In this document: piece after piece, positions 58,401 to 64,000 of the stretch
Layout: every line of letters starts with the position of its first letter
How positions within the stretch are numbered: position 1 is the first letter of the stretch
Source: Thalassia testudinum
Taxonomy: Eukaryota > Streptophyta > Magnoliopsida > Alismatales > Hydrocharitaceae
Reading direction: 5' to 3'
Length of the DNA: 64,000 nucleotides
Assembly: GCA_037157565.1 (NCBI GenBank)
Contig: JAZHRO010000024.1
Location: 15,816,501-15,880,500 of the forward strand
The notes under the pieces: model-generated
Told to the model about the DNA's origin: nothing
Databases searched by the model: none
What the model saw: the letters and a program-made list of their open reading frames with translations, nothing else
Made by a program: the position numbers and the translations under genes

Positions 58401-59245
58401 AAGCAGATAATTGGAAAATCAAGCCCAGGTATTGTTTTGGAAATACATGGGCGGAGAAAGAAAGAACCAACATGTGGCAATAGGACATGAGGTTGTTGAA
58501 ATGGAGAAAGTTGTAATGAAGGTACTAGGAACTTGAGAATTTTTCTAAAACAACACTTGGCATGGGATTTATTGGCGATGCCCTCAAATGATATATAATA
58601 AGAGGGGAGGTGATCTCCTCCTCCTCCTCCTCTCATCCTATCTTGGTTTCATTTGATCTTGAAAACACTTGCTTCTTCTATGTTGTCTAACTCTCTTGTT
58701 CCTCCTGAGCTCCCCACACCATTCTCCATATCATGTTCTCATTTCCCACGCTAAAGATCGAAGAAAGGAACTCATAGAAGTAGGGGAGCTCAATAAAGAA
58801 TCACAACACACGAAAGCTAAGTTTAACTCATCATGAATACTCTCTCTTTTTATATATTCTTGCACTTTCATAGTAATTTGGTAAAAAGCATTAGAACAAC
58901 TTCGTTTTTACGTGGGAGTCATCATTTTCTATCAAGAAATCCCTGTAATTGAAAAGCTCTAACTCTTGTGAGTAAATGAATGTCCCCCGAAGTGATTTAT
59001 AAGAATCCTTCTTTCTCAACCGTACATGGTATCCATAGTGTTGCATTTGTTTTCGCTCATTTTGCTTCTCCTTTTTTAACCCCACTTTTTGAGCCCCCAA
59101 ATTTATGTTGTGTGTTCTTCTATCATACAACCGGGTGGCTTATGTGCACCTTACGGCCCATACCTCGTATTTATTTAAGTCAAGTAATGTGGGCTTTGAT
59201 TTACTCTAGGTATTCTCAATTGACTCCTCCCGCTTGATAGTAATA
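55449..59245. other. Intergenic stretch, no gene assigned
   Basis: 55449-55800 is purine-rich and compositional. A frame at 55782-56117 (plus) ends in a plausible basic peptide (CKRRKTLATAGEKTPV) but has no family match. A CA repeat is at 57019-57036. A frame at 57861-58217 (minus) is hydrophobic at its start. None is supported as a gene. Confidence 0.4.
57019..57036 (+). repeat. CA dinucleotide repeat
   Basis: Nine CA units after an A-run. Confidence 0.9.
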
Positions 59246-60231
59246 TGGTGTGTATTAACTCACTTTAATTGGATTTTAAAATATTTGTCATAATATAGAT
59301 GATCAGAATTTAACATTTAAATTTGTAATTCTCGAATTAAAAGAAAAATCAAAAGTTATCTCTAGGAGCAACTAAATGGGCAAATATCACAATTGGATTA
59401 TGTCAAGATAATTTTAATGAACTTATAGCATGAATGAGGTCAAGAAGAATAAGACAAGTTCACCATAGCACTCGAATTTTAGATAATGAGGATTGTATTG
59501 AGTGCAAAGAAATACTTGTTAAATGCTCAATTCATAGTCACAATGATAATCAAATTTAATTAAGCTCAAATGAATATTTAACAAGAACATTTGACAAGAT
59601 AAGGCAGTTACAAACACTTAAAAACAAACTTAGAAATGAAATCAATAGTGTTTTCAGATCTGCCATTGCATTGTCATGATTAGGTCCCTGATTTTTGCAT
59701 TTGGGCCCTTAAGAATTATGTCAATCAAGTCCTTCTCTTTTCAAATAGGTCCCTCTCCCTCTTTTCAAGGCCGGTAGGGGATGCCGGAGGTCGGCTAGCC
59801 TTCTGATCCAACTGTTGATTAGGGTTGGCGAACGGAGGAGATGGTCGTTGGGAGCTTGCCAACTTGGTGGTGGCGGTGGATCAGTGATCGGTGGAGCAGC
59901 AATAGCGAAGGAAGCGATCGGAGTTGGGGAAGACGTGGAAGTTCGATGAGGTCTTGCAGCCCAAAGACAAGGTCATTTGACCTCTCGTCAGAAGCAATAG
60001 CTTCGGGGTGAGGTCCTGAAGCTAAACCCCAAGGAGATGAAGGTGTTTGGGTGGCCGTGCGTGGTCGGCTGAGAGACTTGTCAGAGCCTCTGACGATGGT
60101 GGTCAGTGGAGGTGATGTGTGGTTGAAAGATCAAGATGAGGAGATGAGAAGATAGAGAGGGGAAGAAGAAACCCTAAAACTATTGGAAGGAAGGGGATGA
60201 GGAAATTGATGGCGGTGGTGGGCTCGCCAGC
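59246..60231 (-). repeat. LTR-like H3, cut by element K
   Basis: The U5/R half of an H copy: the AT-rich U5 (59260-59640) and the GGTCCCTG-rich and GGCGGTGG-rich part (59670-60231) align with H1 in order. It stops exactly where the 3' LTR of K begins (60232), so K inserted into it. Confidence 0.5.
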
Positions 60232-62908
60232 TGTAACGACCCGATTCCCAAGTCCCTACGAAACACGAGAACCGGACCGACTCAACTAATTCCAAGACCT
60301 AGTCGTCCAACGAGGAAGTAACAAAAAGAGCAGTAAAATAAACCACATTCAGCATGAATATAACTAACAGTAAGAAAATACAGCAGTAAGGAAAGAAACT
60401 ACTACAGTATATACCACCACAACAGTAGAACAACATTCATAACATAATATGAACTGCAGGTAAAGAAAAGTACAGCGGTAACAAGAACTACTCATTATAG
60501 TGGAACAAAAAGAGGTACAAGAGAACAGTGGTAACTCTACTGGACCCTACTTGGCCAAGCGTCCTCTACAGCCGCTGACCCTGGCTGCTCAACACCTGGT
60601 CCTGAAAGGTAATGAGTGTAACACGTCAGCAAAACGCTGAGTAGAGTGGCAACTAAAACAAAAGAAACAGTAGAGTGTACAGTAGCTGTTATGTTCTGTT
60701 ACTTTCTTTATTTACGTCTTTTGATTGTCTCACGATTTCATTTATTTCTCAGATCCTTCACTTGATCTCGAATGTTCCTCGTGGGAACGACCTTGATTGC
60801 AGTCTTTTCCAAAAAGTAGAAGTAGCACGTGGTGCTCTCCTGGCCGGGAGAGTCCCCCGTGGTGATCCTACTCTCAGTCAACCACCCCAAGGTCACAGAC
60901 AGGCGTAACGGTGACTACGGCACGCGCGATAAACGCAAGGTAGCTAACCTGCACTGGCACGCGGTCAGTCGTTTCCGTTAACGGGTGCGCCCAAAGCACA
61001 GCACGGAACTAGTACAGGGCAGAGCCCTCTCAGTAACAGGGGGTCCAACCCCTCCACAGTAACCAAACAAGGGCCTTGTCCCTCCACAGTCCGCGCACCC
61101 TCGCCTGACTACCTTGGTTTGCCCCAGCGGGCCTAACAAGTCGATGTAGGAGGCTAGCAGAACCCCGGGGCCCGTGGGGTAGCTAGTACCTCCCTACACT
61201 AGTAGCTCTCCTCGGTACTACGTACACGAGGGCTAGCAAGTCGGTACAAAGTGGCCAGTCCTAACCCCGGGTCCTTGGGGCGGCTGGCTCCGCTCTGCAC
61301 TAAATAGGTACAGGTACTTCCCTTGGTACTACGTACCCAAGAGACAACACACTACCACGTCTTTCTTTCTCAGTTCCATTTCTTTCTCTTTCCAGGAGTT
61401 CCACTCCTAATTCCCCGTAGGGTTCCAGCTCTTTTAACTCAGAACATCTAGGTTTCACTTTCCAGTTTCACGTTCTTACAATCCATGTTCTCAGTCACGT
61501 TTATTTATTCATAACAGGCAGCTGTTAATTCAATTTACAGGCAGCTATTTGTTCCTTTCCATTTTTCCAAGACTGCAGTATTCATATATTCCACTAGTTT
61601 TCCCCGTCCTAGGATTCATGCCATATCCTAGGATCTATCATACAATCTAGTTTTCCAGCCTTAGGATTCATGCAACACCTAGGATCTATCATTCAATCTA
61701 TTTCTCATTCCTAGGATTCATGCAATGTCCTAGGTTTTATTTATGGTTCCATAATTTAACAGATTATACTAATAAACTTAAAAGCCACTCTATCGGTTAC
61801 AACAGGCGTACTGGGGGCGTGGTCGGGAATCCCGCGTACCTCCGCAACCCCCGAGACTACAACGGAACGGGGTCCTATCACAAGGATCAAACACAAGGAG
61901 TTTCTCAAAACAGTATACAACTACTGTAGACGGGTAGAGGATTTAATTCCGAAAAGCACGTAACTCGAAACGTGGAAAACGGACTCCGAACGGGCCCTAA
62001 ACGGGTCGAAAACGATGAAATAGCACAAAATCAGACGTCTGGAACTTCTTCCAGACATCTTAAAAATGGGGATCAGATGGTACCTTGTCCTGCGTGGTCT
62101 CTCAGACGTCCAGAAGCCTGCGGGGGCGTCTGGCCTATTTCCCAGACGTCCGATGGTCACCCAGGATGTCTGGAAGTTGTTCCCGTCGTCTGGCACTGCA
62201 GCCAGATGTCTGATTCGCGTTGAATGGTGAATCCAGAACCTGCGCGTACCCATTTCTCTCTCTCAATACGGACGGCCGAAGAAAAGGAAGAAGGACGAAA
62301 ATAACTCACCTTTCAGACGTCTGGATAGTCCTCCAGACGTCCTCCCTGTCGTCTGGTTGGAAGCCCAGACGTCTGATTCTAGAAAAAATTCCAGAATCTG
62401 GGCGCGACTCGCCCTCCGCTCGCGACGCACGGCTGCGCCGCGTCTCGTCCGCCTGCTGCTTGAGCTGCAACAGACCTCCCGCGTCACCCCGCATCTGCTG
62501 CTCTCCCCACCGGCCGGCCCTAGCAGCCCCGGCAAGCTCGCCCACACGGCCGAGCGCCTCCTCCCTCGCGCAGCACTTCCTCCCACGCTCATCGCGGCTG
62601 TCGCTGCCGCCGCCCACTTGCGCTCGCACTCGAGCACCGGCTGGAAGGAGAAGGAGGAGCGGAGGTGAAGAGAGTGAGGGAGAAGGCGAGGCTTTTTAAA
62701 GCCGTGCGGGGAGAGGAAGAGAGAGAGAACGCAGACTGCTGTCGTAGGAGGGGAGAGGGAAAAAGAGAGAGGAAGGCGGTTGCAGGTCTGCGTGCGCCTA
62801 CGCGTAGACGCAGCCCCGCGTGCCACCGAAAATAGATCCCAGACGTCTGGGACACCTCCCAGACGTCTTAAAAAAAATGTCTTGGAGTGCGTTCGTAGCA
62901 ATATAACA
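60232..62908 (-). repeat. 3' LTR of element K (2677 bp)
   Basis: In sense TGTTATATTG (62908) to GTCGTTACA (60232). It is homologous to solo LTR J. It carries eight exact GACGTC cores by my count (62030-62215, 62310-62385, 62836-62872) and the 52-bp tandem family at about 61590-61745. ORFs in it (for example 62263-62901) are not coding by any motif. A 15-bp word ending in AACTCAAAG is repeated at 62903-62917 and 62972-62986; the nearer copy is chosen as the border because it aligns with the start of J. Confidence 0.85.
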
Positions 62909-62984
62909 AACTCAAAGGAAGTTTCGTCTCCGAAACTTGCGATAACTAGGGTGAGGGAAAAACGTCATAATAACCATAACAAAC

Positions 62985-63998
62985 TCAAAGAGGACCGAAG
63001 CCGGTCCGAAAAGACGTACCCACGAAGAGCTCCGGGTACCGCTCCCGCATTGCCACCTTAGGCTCCCAGGTAGCCTCCTCATACCGCTGGCTCCTCCACA
63101 AAACCTTTACCAGGGGTACTTTCTTTCGTCTCAAACTGCGGACGGCTCGGTCTAGAATCTGCACTGGCTGCTCGGGGTAGGTCAGGTCGTCGGCCACCTC
63201 GACGCTCTCGTGACTCAGTACGTGACTGGGATCGGCTACGTACTTCCTGAAGTTGGACACGTGGAACACGTCGTGCACACCAGAAAGCTGCGGGGGGAGG
63301 GCAAGTCTGTAAGCAACGGGTTCAACCCGCTCCAGGACCTCAAAGGGCCCCACGAACCTCGGCGCGAGCTTCCCTCTCACCCCAAACCGTTGTAGGCCTT
63401 TCATGGGCGAAACACGAAGGAAGACGTGATCCCCAACCTCAAACTGCACCTCTCTATGTCTCCGATCCGCGTAGCTCTTCTGTCTGCTCCTGACAGTGCG
63501 GAGTCGCCTGTGGATCTGCTCGGCTACCTCCTGACTCTACCGGATCAACCTAGGGCCAACCTCCCACTTGGTCCCCACCTCAACCCAACTCAAGGGTGCC
63601 GTACACCTCCGTCCGTACATAGCCTCGTAGGGAGCAATGCCGATGCTCGAGTGGTAACTGTTGTTGTATGCAAACTCCGCTAGGGGCAGGTGCTCCTCCC
63701 AAGAGCCCCTTCAGTCCAGTACACAGGCACTCAAAAGGTCCTCAAGTATCTGTACCGTGTACTCAGACTGTCCGTCCGTTTGGGGGTGGTAAGCTGTACT
63801 AAACCTCAACCGCATCCCCAGGGCTTACTGAAATTCAGCCCAAAACTGGGACGTAAAGCGGGTATCCCGGTCGGATACGATCTCCCGCGGAACTCCGTGT
63901 AGTCGTACCATGTCACGGATATACCTCTCTGCCAACTGTGCTGGTCCCAAAGTGACTCGGATCGGCAAGAATCGTGCCGTCTTCGTCAGTCTATCCAC
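62985..63998 (-). pseudogene. pol: Integrase and chromodomain part of Ty3 pol, three stops
   Basis: One frame runs through the whole stretch. The catalytic triad is present: Asp in VDRLTK (63995-63993), Asp in VSDRDTRF, Glu in TDGQSE, with 35 residues between the second and third, as in D,D35E integrases. Then [21 protein letters not shown], the QKSYAD segment and GKLAPRFVGPFEVLERV, typical of the C-terminal GPF/Y module, and a chromodomain-like end with EEATWEP. In-frame stops are TAA at 63827-63825, TGA at 63713-63711 and TAG at 63539-63537. The open end block is 63449-62985. The enzyme would insert the element cDNA and the chromodomain would direct it to chromatin; this copy cannot make it. 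Confidence 0.92.
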
Positions 63999-64000
63999 AA

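Larger units (their letters stand above)
60232..64000 (-). mobile_element. Element K: Tekay/Del-like chromovirus, 3' part
   Basis: On the minus strand: integrase with a C-terminal chromodomain-like region, a 75-bp spacer, then the 3' LTR (62908-60232). The element continues beyond the right edge. A chromodomain after integrase is the mark of Ty3 chromoviruses; the YPELF ending and LTR size suggest Tekay/Del. Confidence 0.85.

Noticed and set aside
62972..62986. Alternative start of the K 3' LTR at the second AACTCAAAG repeat
   Set aside because: Alignment to the TSD-defined start of J favours 62908, and the farther choice would touch the integrase frame.

Overview
The window looks like gene-poor, repeat-dense nuclear DNA of a flowering plant. 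Every strong signal is a plant mobile element: Athila/Tat-type Ty3 LTR retrotransposons primed by tRNA-Asp, a chromodomain-bearing Tekay/Del-like Ty3 element, hAT and Harbinger-type non-autonomous DNA transposons, and foldback elements. I found no intact host gene. The species cannot be named from the sequence; one small GC-rich coding scrap weakly suggests a GC3-rich genome such as many monocots have.

Layout. 1-12574: two related minus-strand non-autonomous Athila/Tat-like elements, A and B, lying in the same order and orientation. Each has a 5' LTR, a tRNA-Asp primer site and a leader, then an ORF unlike ordinary gag. The ORF is 591 codons and open in A; it is broken in B. Solo LTR E (6476-7876, 5-bp TSD) sits in B, and a partial LTR F1 separates A from B. 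12575-28181: nested LTRs. An older family H (about 2.2 kb) has copies H2, H4+H5 and a relative I. They are split or bounded by F2, F3, solo LTR C and a 3'-truncated Athila element D that keeps a decayed gag. 28182-33320: AT-rich, non-coding, one MITE. 33326-36087: complete 2.76-kb solo LTR J with a perfect 5-bp TSD. 36093-59245: mostly AT-rich DNA with a Harbinger-like MITE, another H LTR (H1), two abutting hAT elements, two foldback elements and a MITE pair. 59246-64000: H3 LTR interrupted by element K, whose 3' LTR is the inverted relative of J and whose integrase/chromodomain ORF has three stops.

How the parts relate. A-F share a recognisable design: U3 regions studded with short perfect inverted repeats, some with a G-box palindrome and a tRNA-like module, then a TATA box, a purine-rich leader, a U5 motif close to CTCCCTGAGTTCGACC, and near the LTR 3' end a segment complementary to the 5' end of tRNA-Asp. 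The last item, next to a primer site matching the tRNA-Asp 3' end, suggests a two-part primer recognition and is the most interesting signal here. The second is the conserved non-gag ORF of A/B. Nesting gives a relative order: H and B are older; A, C, D, E, F2 and K are younger.

Limits: LTR ends were read by eye from TG/CA ends, TSDs and comparison between copies. Family names rest on motifs, not on searches. Boundaries of F2, F3, I and the foldbacks are approximate.
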